Assembly (NCBI GenBank): GCA_963576475.1
Contig: OY754964.1
Location: 1,500,001-1,564,000, forward strand
Reading direction: 5' to 3'
Length of the DNA stretch: 64,000 nt
Origin: Molanna angustata
Taxonomy: Eukaryota; Arthropoda; Insecta; Trichoptera; Molannidae
In this document: positions 43,691 to 53,784 of the stretch, piece after piece
How positions within the stretch are numbered: the first letter of the stretch is position 1
Layout of the letters: each line of letters starts with the position of its first letter
Notes under the pieces: model-generated
What the model saw: only the letters and a program-made list of their open reading frames with translations
The model's database searches: none
Told to the model about the DNA's origin: nothing
Program-made: the position numbers and the translations under genes

Positions 43691-44008
43691 ATTACTCTTA
43701 CGAACGAGAGGGAAAAAACGAGATTACTCTTTTAAACGAGAGAGAAATGACGAGATAAATTTTTCGAACGACTAAGAAACGATTTATCTCTTTCGTACGA
43801 TAGAGAAACAACGAGAATACTCATTCGAACTATAGGGAAAGTACGAGAAAACTTTAACAAAGGACAGAGAAACGATATGATTCTTTCGAACGATAGAGAA
43901 TCGAGTTTTTTTTTTTCAAACGATTGGTAAAGAACGACATTACTCTTTCGAACGAGAGAGAAAGGACAAGATAACTTTTTCGAAATATAGGGAAAGAACA
44001 AGATTGAT
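43691..44008. repeat. ~32-bp degenerate minisatellite, about 10 units
   Basis: Consensus GATTACTCTTTCGAACGAGA-GAGAAACGACGA. Units are 28-33 bp long and diverged, with CGAACGA(G/T)AG the most constant word. Open on the minus strand for 89 codons, by composition only. Confidence 0.85.
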
Positions 44009-44270
44009 ATTTTAATGTGCAGTAAACAAATCGCGAATTGCTTTAAATTTTGCCAGTCTTAAACAGGTGCCGCGTTAAAGAAAATACTTGTTGCGACATC
44101 CTTATAAAAAATAAGAATTTCAGCGGAGAAACTGGTGTTAGAGTTTATTAATTTAACAAGAACCAATTTATTTATTTATTCCGAGTGAAATTCCTCATAT
44201 TTCTGGAAACAATGAAGACAGCATAAATAGAAAATTGAAAACGGAAAACTTAAATCTCATAAATAAACAA

Positions 44271-44298
44271 GAAAGAGAGAGAAAGAGAGAGAGAAGTC
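44271..44298. repeat. (GA)n microsatellite
   Basis: GAAAGAGAGAGAAAGAGAGA then GAGAAG. Confidence 0.9.
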
Positions 44299-45044
44299 TT
44301 TATCTTAATAAAATCTTTTGATGTATTGTTGTTTCTAGAATACTCCTCGATATTCTCTAATTATACCGTCACTGGCTCCAACTGGTGAAGCCTAGATGGA
44401 AATATGCGACATCTTTTATGTGGAACTTAGTTTGAAGGGGTTAAGCCTACCAACATTGGTGGAACCAAATCAAAAACAAATCAGAAAACTTATTAATGTA
44501 ATAAAAAATGGTGAACGTAAGCATACAAGAAATATAAAGAAAATCCAAAGACCTTAAATACTTACATTATTATAAGGTCTTTGAGAAAATCAAACAAGTT
44601 GGCAATATAATTAATTAAATAACAAATACAGTCTTATAAAATATACAAAAAATAACAGAACAATTGACTTCCGCTTCCGTTGTTTGAAGTACGGTCAAAA
44701 TTAGCGACTCTGTTTTTAATATTTACTAAAGTAACTAAATTTTGAAAAAAGTTCAATAATTAATTTATTATAATATAGTGAACAACAACTGATAACATAA
44801 ATACGCAAATATCACTTTTTGCTCGTTGTTTTGGATGCAATTTGCAAAATTGCTTTTGACAAGTGACTACGTACTACCTATAAGGTAAAAAATAACACAT
44901 TACCTACCTTTGAATCATTTTAAAGTAATCATATATCACTACATTACTCTTAGATATATATTATCAGTATCTGAGAACTGTTTAAAAGCATCACATTCAC
45001 AAATTCTTCATCGGAAACGCACATAAATAAATAGTTGCAATACA

Positions 45045-46130
45045 ATGGCCGACAAGATGTCAAAATGCAAGAGATGCTCTAATGATGTTTTACCAGACGA
45101 ACAGATTAAATGTAGTACATGTTTAGAAAACTTTCACTACTCTTGTGCAGGAATGTCAGTAAGGACATTTAAAAAAATGAATAATCAGGCTCTGGACACT
45201 TTTAACTGTATAACTTGTAGATCAACTGTAAAAAATATAAACAAGCCGTCTGAAAGAGATAGCAAGTCATCTACACCGGTCAAACACCATAACCAAGAGC
45301 TATCTGCGCAGACGCATATCAGTACTGTGTTGCCAGTAAATGTAATTAATAATCATAATGACAATAACATGTTCGAAATAATTCAACACAAAATAGATGA
45401 AAATTATAAAAAACATACAGAAATATTAGAACAAAACAAAAATATCTTAGAAACTCTAAAATTCATCTCCGCGCAATACGACGACATGCAAAAAAGGGTA
45501 ACTTCATTAGAATTACAAGCAAAAAACTTTCGCACGGAAATTGACCAACTTAAGTCCACAAATAATCTGCTTAAAAGTACACTTGAAAATCACGATTCAA
45601 AACTTGATCAACTACAATATATAAATCTTAAAAATAACATCGAAATTAGAGGATGCCCAGAAACGCCTAAGGAAAATATAAAAGATATATTCAAAAATAT
45701 CTCAAGAATTATAAAATTCACTTACGAAATAGATAATGGTGATATAAGCGACATCTACCGAGTCAAGAAAACGATGCCACAAAGTGCTAATCCAGGACCT
45801 ATAATTGTCACCATGAAATCTACAAAGCTGAGAGACCAATTCTTATCTTTACACAGGACATTCTGTAAAAATGCAGTAAGTGATGGAAGCAAAACAACAA
45901 AAAAAATATCCGCATCTGACATCGGTATTCCGGGTGAAGCGAAAACAATATATATCTCCGAACATCTATCTCAGCGTCGCAAATTTCTACTGTCACAAAC
46001 AAAATCTTTCGCCAAAAATAACAACATAAAATTTGTTTGGGTCAAAAACGGAAGAATCTTCATAAGAGAAAATGATAACTCCAAAGTAGTTATTATTAAT
46101 AAACTTGATGACCTAAAACAGAAGATCTGA
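45045..46130 (+). CDS. LINE ORF1: PHD-finger, coiled-coil nucleic-acid-binding protein
   Basis: 361 residues from ATG. The N-terminal zinc finger has C8, C11, C23, C26, H31, C34, C55 and C58, a C4-H-C3 PHD arrangement (KCKRC ... CSTC ... HYSC ... CITC). Residues ~65-107 are a polar linker. Residues ~110-195 form a long heptad-rich helix (EQNKNILETL, RVTSLELQAK, LKSTNNLLKSTL), a likely coiled coil for trimer/oligomer formation. Residues ~195-285 (NNIEIRGCPE, DIYRVKKTM, PIIVTMKSTKLRDQF) look like an RRM-type fold. The C-terminal ~60 residues (TIYISEHLSQRRKFLLSQTK) are shared with proteins grouped under the baculovirus-FP-like family. Role by analogy: binds element RNA and acts as chaperone in the RNP. 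No frameshift. ATG chosen: first in frame. Confidence 0.85.
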   Translation: MADKMSKCKRCSNDVLPDEQIKCSTCLENFHYSCAGMSVRTFKKMNNQALDTFNCITCRSTVKNINKPSERDSKSSTPVKHHNQELSAQTHISTVLPVNVINNHNDNNMFEIIQHKIDENYKKHTEILEQNKNILETLKFISAQYDDMQKRVTSLELQAKNFRTEIDQLKSTNNLLKSTLENHDSKLDQLQYINLKNNIEIRGCPETPKENIKDIFKNISRIIKFTYEIDNGDISDIYRVKKTMPQSANPGPIIVTMKSTKLRDQFLSLHRTFCKNAVSDGSKTTKKISASDIGIPGEAKTIYISEHLSQRRKFLLSQTKSFAKNNNIKFVWVKNGRIFIRENDNSKVVIINKLDDLKQKI

Positions 46131-46413
46131 CTAAACGTAAGGAATCAGCAATCTCATATACATTATAAATCTATGTTTGCATACTGTTTTTTATATTGTT
46201 TGAAAATTGAATTTGTATATATCTGTATCTGTGTCTGTCTGTCTTTGTGTATGCGGGTGTGTGTTTGTGCATGTTTTTCGTTCTATTTATTATTATTTTT
46301 TCTGGTCTGCGTATGTGATACTATAAGTTTGGATGTACGACTGTGTAAACATACTCTTTTTCATATTTGGTATTCATTAATTCATCTTGATTCATACTCC
46401 TGTAAACTCCATT

Positions 46414-49356
46414 ATGGCTGATTTTATTGAAAATGACATGAGTGAGCACATAAGTATCGTTAATCATGTTATTAAAACTCCTACGGATTATAAAAAACTG
46501 ACCTTAAATCACAACAAGCTCAAAATTTATGCAATGAACATAAGAAGCTATTTTAAAAATATTGACGAATTTTTAGTCCACATATGTGATTTGGGCAATG
46601 ACTTTGACATTATAATATTAACTGAATGCTGGATCAAAGATAAAACACCTCCAAACCATTTTACTAACCATACACAATTCTTTACTAAAAACTGTTCAAC
46701 TCAAGCGGATGGAGTCATTGTCTATCTTAAAAATTCTCTATTTCCAAATGTCTCAGAAATTAACATCTCCCAAGCTTCTTGTCTGAAAATCGAACTTCCC
46801 ACAACTATAATCCTTGCTGTCTATAGGTCACCACAATATCAAGACTCTCGTGAATTTGTAGACTCGTTGAATTCTGCTCTCTCTAGGGTTCGACCAGCTG
46901 ACGATATCTATCTAATTGGGGATATCAACATCGATATTCTGAATAACTCCTCTCCCAACCAAACTACTTACTTAGAACTTATGGCTTACTATGGTCTTGT
47001 ATCATATATTAATACACCAACGCGTGTGACTAACTCCTCTAGCTCTTGTATTGACCACATAATGATGAGAACAAATAACCATGTAATATCGATGGTGTAT
47101 CAAACAGCAATAACTGATCACTACAGTACAATAATTGCCTTTTCTGGCAAAAAATCTTCGACAAAAAAGATCAGTAGAGTTATTGAGAAAATAAATATTC
47201 CTGAACTCGAACAAAATATAAGGAATGAAAGATGGAATGAGATACTTTCATCGAATGAAGTAAACTATGCAACGAATAACTTTATTAGGACTCTATCCTA
47301 TCATATAAACAAAGCAACCGAAGTGAAAATCGTATCGAAAAATAGCCACATAAAAATTAAGCCTTGGATTACAGATGGATTACTATTCTGTATCAGAAAG
47401 AGAAATAAACTCCATAGAGAAATGTTAAGGTTAAACAATCCCCAAACCACTACCTTCTACAAACGTTACCGTAACATCTGTAACTCCTTGATTAAAAAAA
47501 CAAAAGAAAATTACTATAGATCAAAAATTATTGAAGCTAACTTTGACAAAAAAGAAACATGGAAAGTCATTAAAGAAATTACTAGCCCACATACTGCTAA
47601 TCAATCCCCCACTACGCTAAAAATAGATGGAAGAACTGTAGACTTTGATAACCAACCTGAGAAGATATTGGAACACATAAACACTTACTACAACAATGTT
47701 GGAAACAAACTTGCTGACAAAATTCTAAATCAAATTAATTGCTCCGAAGCTGAACTAGTACAGAAAATTCATAATTTACCTTCATTAACACATGCACAAT
47801 TGATATTTGAGCCAACCTGTGAATTAGAAATTATTAACATAATAAAAAGTCTCAAATCAAATAGTGCACCAGGCATTGATGGTATTCCTTCACACGTTAT
47901 TAAAAATAACTACCGATATATTGCTAAACCGCTGGTCCACATAATAAATCTTAGCCTAAAAACTGGTATATTTCCAGATGCTCTCAAAAACTCTATTATA
48001 ATTCCCATTCATAAACATGGAGCTACGGATGAAATTCAGAATTATCGCCCCATATCACTTTTAAGCACTGTCTCAAAGGTATTCGAAAAAGTTGTAAAAA
48101 CTAGATTGGTCAACTTTTTAGATAAAAATCAATTGCTATCCAACAACCAATTCGGTTTTCGCAAAAATATGAGTACAGAAACTGCTCTATTGCACTTAAC
48201 AAAATCAATTTACAATTCTGTAGACAAAGGGAAAAAATGTTTGACAGTATTCCTTGACCTATCAAAAGCTTTTGATACAGTCTCACATTCCATTTTATTG
48301 GGTAGGCTTTCTCAGATTGGAATTAAATCCAACTCTCTGAATTGGTTTACCACATACCTAAAAAATAGAACACAGACTACTAAACTCAAAAATCATCATT
48401 CATCCTCTCTAGATATTAACTATGGAGTTCCACAGGGCAGTGTTTTGGGTCCTATCCTATTCCTCATTTACATAAATCAATTATGCGATATGGAAATTGA
48501 GGGAAGGATTATTTCATTTGCTGATGACACTTCATTGATTTTTCACGGAGATACTTGGGATAATGTCTTTACTATTGCACAAAGAGAGGTTTTTAAAGTA
48601 AAAACTTGGCTAGAGTATAACCTTTTGACCCTTAACGTGACAAAGACCAAATATCTTACCTTTGGCATAAAAAATAGACCTCTACTATCGGCCAATCATA
48701 CACTAACTATTCATGACTGTCATAATGGTGTACCTTGTCACTGTTTACCTCTGGAGAGAGCAGACTCTATCAAATGTTTGGGAGTAACTATAGACTCATC
48801 ACTTAGATGGGATAAACATATAGAACATGTCACTAAAAGAACTCGTCAGTTGGTATATATCTTCAGGAGTATAAGAAATATTGTCGACCATCGAACTATC
48901 AAAACTATTTACTACGCACTATGTCAATCCATCATTACTTATGGCATTCTTATTTGGGGCAACTGCGCAAATTCAATATTAAATTCCCTTTACAAGTGTC
49001 AAAAACTTGTAATCAAAATTATTTTGTCCCGCCCTATAAGATTCCCTACTCGAAACCTTTTTGAAAACTTCAAAGTCCTAACTCTACATCAACTCTACAC
49101 TAAATGCCTTATTTGCTACTTTACATTTAAAGACACCGATAAAACACGATCACAACAAACAAGATCTACACGTACGTCATCTCACTTAAACTACCATATA
49201 CCTCATCCAAACACTAGCCTTGCTCAGCGACACTATTCATATCAAGCTCCCACTATTTACAATACCATCCCAGATTCTATTAAAAATATCAATAACTACC
49301 AAAGGTTCAAAAGGGAAATAACCCTATGGATCATCGAATCAAACCCACCACAGTAA
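46414..49356 (+). CDS. LINE ORF2: APE endonuclease and reverse transcriptase
   Basis: 980 residues from the first in-frame ATG (upstream codons starting at a TTG are ignored). The endonuclease covers residues ~35-245: NIRS (42), LTECW with catalytic Glu (71), YRSP (137), GDINIDI (169), SSSCIDHI (209) and TDHY (234). These are the Mg-binding and catalytic positions of the exonuclease-III/APE fold, which nicks target DNA. RT follows: SAPGIDG (484), NYRPISLLS (543), FLDLSKAFDTV (613) with the first catalytic Asp, YGVPQGSVLGP (670) and SFADDTSLI (701) with the catalytic Asp pair. Thumb/linker: CLGVTIDSSLRWDKHI (788), YGILIWGN (843). The C-terminus ends WIIESNPPQ. All catalytic positions I can check are present. 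Intact length matches CR1-group ORF2. Confidence 0.92.
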   Translation: MADFIENDMSEHISIVNHVIKTPTDYKKLTLNHNKLKIYAMNIRSYFKNIDEFLVHICDLGNDFDIIILTECWIKDKTPPNHFTNHTQFFTKNCSTQADGVIVYLKNSLFPNVSEINISQASCLKIELPTTIILAVYRSPQYQDSREFVDSLNSALSRVRPADDIYLIGDINIDILNNSSPNQTTYLELMAYYGLVSYINTPTRVTNSSSSCIDHIMMRTNNHVISMVYQTAITDHYSTIIAFSGKKSSTKKISRVIEKINIPELEQNIRNERWNEILSSNEVNYATNNFIRTLSYHINKATEVKIVSKNSHIKIKPWITDGLLFCIRKRNKLHREMLRLNNPQTTTFYKRYRNICNSLIKKTKENYYRSKIIEANFDKKETWKVIKEITSPHTANQSPTTLKIDGRTVDFDNQPEKILEHINTYYNNVGNKLADKILNQINCSEAELVQKIHNLPSLTHAQLIFEPTCELEIINIIKSLKSNSAPGIDGIPSHVIKNNYRYIAKPLVHIINLSLKTGIFPDALKNSIIIPIHKHGATDEIQNYRPISLLSTVSKVFEKVVKTRLVNFLDKNQLLSNNQFGFRKNMSTETALLHLTKSIYNSVDKGKKCLTVFLDLSKAFDTVSHSILLGRLSQIGIKSNSLNWFTTYLKNRTQTTKLKNHHSSSLDINYGVPQGSVLGPILFLIYINQLCDMEIEGRIISFADDTSLIFHGDTWDNVFTIAQREVFKVKTWLEYNLLTLNVTKTKYLTFGIKNRPLLSANHTLTIHDCHNGVPCHCLPLERADSIKCLGVTIDSSLRWDKHIEHVTKRTRQLVYIFRSIRNIVDHRTIKTIYYALCQSIITYGILIWGNCANSILNSLYKCQKLVIKIILSRPIRFPTRNLFENFKVLTLHQLYTKCLICYFTFKDTDKTRSQQTRSTRTSSHLNYHIPHPNTSLAQRHYSYQAPTIYNTIPDSIKNINNYQRFKREITLWIIESNPPQ

Positions 49357-49396
49357 CTTCTTTCTCATTTCTTTTAACTTATTGTTTGTTTACTGT

Positions 49397-49397
49397 A

Positions 49398-49463
<66 letters not shown>

Positions 49464-49492
49464 GTGTGTGTGTGTGTGTGTGCTGTGTGTGT
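49397..49492. repeat. (GT)n microsatellite in the LINE 3' UTR
   Basis: TATGTATGTGTGTG leading into an almost unbroken (GT)n to 49492 with two small interruptions (GTTGTG, GCTGTG). Confidence 0.97.
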
Positions 49493-49984
49493 ATTTTATA
49501 TGGTTCAGTATATTACGTGTGTATGGAGAGTGCCTGTGCATGTATGTTAGGAAGTGTATGATCAATTGTGCTAAATCCACTTTAAAATAATGTTGTTTAA
49601 CTTACAAAACCAAAGACTGCATCCAATATAACACAGGGATTATCCCTAGCATATTGGAGAGCAAAACCTCTAATTGACAACAAAGCGCAAGAGAGTGTCA
49701 ATAGTCTGGATGTGTATGTGTACCCTTCCATTGTCTCTGTCTCAAATATATACATAATATTTTTTTTATATATACCTTTAATATTGATGTCAAACCTCTT
49801 AATGTACAATGTCATGTTTATTATAAATAAATAAAAATTACTTTTCCGCAAATGATGTTACTGGTTTGTCTTTCCGTTTTTCATGAAAATAATTTTATTT
49901 AATAAATCTGGACTGTCAACTTAAGAGTTAGTAATTATAAAAAGAAATACTTTTATAATTATTATGAAAACTTACATGAACAAG

Positions 49985-50090
49985 AACAACAAAATTAATG
50001 GACTGTGTGTCACACACTTAACATCGTCGATTCGTCGACCGGTTTCGGAGAGCACCTCTCCTTCTTCTGGGGATCACTTAAAAGCCAACT
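49985..50090. repeat. Half of the CCGGTTTCGG fold-back element
   Basis: AACAACAAAATTAATGGACT, TCGACCGGTTTCGGAGAGCA and CTCTCCTTCTTCTGGGGATC match one arm of 14735-14973, including its outer end, without the opposite arm. Confidence 0.65.
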
Positions 50091-50204
50091 GAGTTAAAAT
50101 TAAAATTATGGAGGATAGGCAAGTTGTACATGGTAAGGATGATTGAGGGTTACTGGAGGGGGTCGCTGTATACCTATTTTTATGAATATGTTTAAATGCT
50201 ATTG

Positions 50205-50400
50205 GAAAGATATTTTTACTGACCAACTTTTAAACATCTCAATAGAGACGAAGTTAGGATATTATAGAAGAACCAGGAACTCAAGGCACCTACCGGGCTT
50301 ACAGCCTGTCATCGGCTGGTTTATGTGAAAACTTTATGCGTTCCCTTGAGTTCCCTTATCAATGTAATTTTTGAAAGTTGTATATATTTGAATAATGTGT
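50205..50400 (+). repeat. Interspersed repeat D1
   Basis: AACATCTCAATAGAGACGAA, CAAGGCACCTACCGGGCTTA and CATCGGCTGGTTTATGTG; lacks the GCGCTTGCGCAACG block (a ~25-bp deletion relative to 35560). Confidence 0.8.
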
Positions 50401-50600
50401 TGGAAAGATTTTTGAAATTGAGCTACCTGCCATATTTGTATTGATTATACATATTACCTTTTTGGTTTTTTGCTTTCCTAATCTCGAAATTTTTACTAAG
50501 CCTGACTTATTAAAATTTATTACTTTTATATCTAGGCTATTTTCAAAACTATGTCCATTTTCAATTATGTGGTTCGAACCCATTGAAAATGGACATTTCT
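50359..50600 (-). pseudogene. Possible Penelope-like GIY-YIG C-terminal fragment
   Basis: Minus strand reads EKCPFSMGSNHIIENGHSFE then NSLDIKVINFNKSGLVKI. S-x-H-I-I-E-N-G-H-S-F is the segment after the GIY-YIG motif in Penelope-like endonucleases (cf. the H-x-GHTF of 33772). The GIY-YIG part is not visible. Moderately likely. Confidence 0.4.
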
Positions 50601-51392
50601 CACTGCACTAAGGACAAAGAGAAATAAATTTTGGCCACCGGAATACAAATAATATAGGGAATGCATCTTAAAACTTAAAAGTGCCGGATAAAAGATCCAG
50701 AGAAAAAGAGACCATGACGCAGATGAAAAGAAGTGGTGACGTAGGATATGCCAAGAAACGGAGTTACTCGGAGGATGCGCATAGCCGAGGACAGTGGAGG
50801 CGTGGAAAAGGAGATGAACAGAGGTTTACGTCTGCTATCTACTGGGTAAATATTAAAATTTATAAAGTAAAATTTAAAAATTATTAATTAATAAATGAAT
50901 TGTTTTAAAAAATTATTATTATTTACGCCACTGGTGAGACCGTGCTCCGGGAGAAGTTAATTTGAATATTGGATAATGTTGAAAAGAAAACCTTTTAAAC
51001 CCGCCCTTCCCTTCAGTTGAGTAAAGGGGTTGTTTTCAAATTAATTTTATACCAAATTGATTATTTCTTATAAGATTAATTCGGTATTAAAACAATTATT
51101 ATTTTCATATCTTCCTTCGACACTCAAAAATTTATAACCAATCATTTTGTAGATTGATCGATTTTACTGACTTGCTATCCAAATGGATCGTCTCTATTGA
51201 GATATAAATAACCACTCGTTCTCGAAAATTATATAATTCAGAAGGTATTTTTTCATTCAGACAACGATTCAAAATGCACCTGCGTATGTCATTTTGTGAG
51301 TTAATAGATATCTAAATTTTATTAAGATGGATTTCTCAAGGTGATATTTACTGATGAAAGACGTGAATTAATAATTTTTGTTCGCTCAATAG
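50601..51392. other. Spacer, no gene recognised
   Basis: A 68-codon plus frame at 50681 (MPDKRSREKETMTQMKRSGD) has no similarity known to me. Confidence 0.4.
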
Positions 51393-52195
51393 GTATTTTC
51401 ATTGGAATATTAGTTTTACTTAGCGGGAAATAAAAAAAAACTTAAGCTGTTTCAGTCTAGGGAAATTATTATTTATTTTTATTTATTTATTTGGATTAAT
51501 ATACAGTCAAATTAAAAACAACAATGTACAACAATGAGACCAATTACATATTAATCACAAATGTGTAATATAACAAGTTCTAAAAAAATATGACTAAAAA
51601 CAAAAAAATATTAAGTTAGTAATAAGTACTTACTAGAAAAAATACCATAAAATAATAATAATTATAATATATTTATTTAACATAAGAAAATAAAACTTAC
51701 AGAAACAATACTCCACAGAGACCACTCAGTATTTATATAAAAACAAACAAAAAATATACAAAACAAAAAACATGACACACAAAAATAATAATAATAAAAA
51801 ACTATGGGTGCTCCCTGATTGGCATCATTCCATCACTTTACCTATGTCTATCTAACTAGGAATAATTCCTGTTTTAAGTAAGGAAAATTTCAATGTATTT
51901 TCACTACGCTTTTACATCATGCGATAGAAATTTCAATCGATTGAATTAAAAAAGAACATAAACATCAATATAAGAAACAAGAAGAAAAACATTTTTGCAT
52001 TAACAAAATGTAAAAGAAAGCATAAAAGCCTTAAAGCCTAAAAATGTAACTATTTTTTTTTCACAAAAAATAATTATCAGAAACATACAAATAAATAAAT
52101 ATTGTTTCCCAATCGGCGTATTCATTGACAGATTAGTTCTGTATAGCGGGAAATAAAATAACTTAAGCTGTCTCTGTCTAAGGAAATTATCAGAA
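51393..52195. repeat. Local direct duplication (~75 bp, two copies)
   Basis: AGCGGGAAATAAAAAAAAAC, TTAAGCTGTTTCAGTCTAGG at 51422 recurs as AGCGGGAAATAAAATAACTT, AAGCTGTCTCTGTCTAAGG at 52144. AT-rich sequence without features lies between them. Confidence 0.7.
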
Positions 52196-52394
52196 ACATA
52201 AAAATAAACTTTCTCTAAGAAATCCCCATTTAAAATATTGTCTTTTATAATTTTGACGAAATGCGTGTGCAGTGAATGAATTTAATCCATTCTCTAATTA
52301 AAGCTATGGTAAAACGTAACAATAATCAATTGAGTGAAGTATGCAAGCGACATTTCAAAAGGGGCAAATGTAAGATAACAGACGAGGTGATGGT

Positions 52395-52475
52395 TGCATG
52401 TTAAAATAGATAAATGTGGCGTTCGGATCACTCTGCTTCCCCGTAAGGAATAAAGTATGATGTGTGTATGTATGT
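52395..52475 (+). pseudogene. Family W LINE 3' terminus
   Basis: AATGTGGCGTTCGGATCACT, CTGCTTCCCCGTAAGGAATA, then TGTGTATGTATG: the family W end. Confidence 0.5.
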
Positions 52476-52859
52476 TTGTACGTCGTGTGTTGCCTTGAAC
52501 GCGATGTCAGTATAATCCTACAATAGTTTTGAATAAAGTGAGAGTTAAATATAGTAGAAGCTGATGGGTCATTGGCGGCCATTGTGGAGGTATAAAGGGG
52601 TCGTGTGTAGATATAGATAGGTATACAAAGAGTGTAGAGAGGAGACGACATAACAATTATATAAAAGAGTCGACATCAGAGAGATCTAGAGGGGGGCAGA
52701 TAATTATTCCAAAGGATAGGATATTACCCTGACGAGATGGAAAGTCCCAGAGAGCAAAGCGGAATTTCCCTGCCAATACAACTACAGATCTAGGTAAATA
52801 TAGCATTATGCTTATCTAGTACAAAACATTTCTAAGGAAAACAAGTCGTATAATGATTT

Positions 52860-53110
52860 ATTTATTTATCTTTTTGTACATAATATAAACAAATATAATG
52901 CACACTGGCGGGCTAATAGCCATTAGCAAATTTCTTTCGATCAACTAGATTACAAAGTATGACAAAATTATATATATATTCATCAACAAAAGAATGAAAC
53001 AAAGAAAATATTCATTGCACTAAGAAGATAAATATACAAAAAATACTTCATAGCAAACAAAGGGTTGGGAAAGGACAAGGCGAGGAAATCGGGATCAGGT
53101 GTTTAGGGAT
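52860..53110 (-). repeat. LINE 3'-end repeat D4, ~250 bp
   Basis: TTTTTGTACATAATATAAAC, TGCACACTGGCGGGCTAATA and AAGGGTTGGGAAAGGACAAG, GAGGAAATCGGGATCAGG. Very close to 63255-63535. Confidence 0.75.
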
Positions 53111-53149
53111 TGTTTTATTCCTTCTTTAATTTTTAGTTGAAAATACAAA

Positions 53150-53575
53150 GTGAGTTGAATATACCAGTGCTATTTGAATCAGCTGAAATCAATTTTAATA
53201 AATTCTTTGCAAAATTGGTAGAATATCTTTATTAACATGAAAATATTTATTTTGTGAATTATGTCGTTGGGATTATAAAGCTTTTGCAATTTTTTTATAT
53301 TTTTGCTTGGGTTTAAAGTTTTTTGTATTTTTTTTTGTTTTTAGATCAATATAAATAGTAGGTATGTATGTTCTTTAATATTATGATGATTAGATTAAGA
53401 TTTATATAAATAGTTTTAGTTAGTTTGGATGTTTTTGTGAAATGTGACTCACTTCAAAACACGAGAAATTCTCTTTTTGAAGTTGAGTAAGATATAAATA
53501 TGTATTAATTCTTATTTAACCGGTAAATATTGAAATATTATATATTGTTTATTAAATAAATAAAGTCTTGCCTTA
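53150..53575 (+). repeat. LINE 3' UTR with stem-loop
   Basis: AT-rich untranslated sequence ending TTATTAAATAAATAAAG. Contains the two-tier stem-loop at 53451-53483. No protein fragment precedes it clearly. Confidence 0.45.
53451..53483 (+). promoter_or_regulatory. Two-tier 3' stem-loop of LINE
   Basis: Outer stem ACTTCAAA / TTTGAAGT, loop opening ACACGAGA, inner GAGAA-ATT-CTC. Compare 29538 and 11727. Confidence 0.55.
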
Positions 53576-53784
53576 TGTCAGTTATAACAATTAATAGTAA
53601 AAACAAAAAAAGGAAAGATAAAATCTAAATATTAAAAGTAATCCACAAATTGTCAAGATATTAAACATAGGTATATAAAGGTAATCCTTTCACTACCCTT
53701 TTAATTTTTGAAGAATTTAAAGTATCAAAATTTGACGATATTTAAAAAAAATAACAATACAAAAGATACTAAAAGAATTTGAGT

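Larger units (their letters stand above)
44640..49860 (+). mobile_element. CR1-group non-LTR retrotransposon, both ORFs open
   Basis: Two adjacent, same-strand ORFs (45045-46130 and 46414-49356) with a ~280-bp gap, flanked by a short AT-rich 5' region and a ~500-bp 3' region containing a (GT)n tract and ending TTATAAATAAATAAAAATTA. ORF1 is a PHD-finger/coiled-coil protein, ORF2 an APE endonuclease plus RT. No stop or frameshift interrupts either, unlike every other LINE in the window. The 5' boundary is uncertain (44.6-45.0 kb) and no target-site duplication was found, common for CR1-group elements. Clade within the group (CR1, Daphne, Kiri) is not settled. Confidence 0.85.

Noticed and set aside
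43732..44001. 89-codon minus-strand frame
   Set aside because: Lies wholly inside the 32-bp minisatellite.
49326..49590. Cys-Val and His-Thr repeat peptides in several frames
   Set aside because: They are translations of a (GT)n microsatellite in a LINE 3' UTR.
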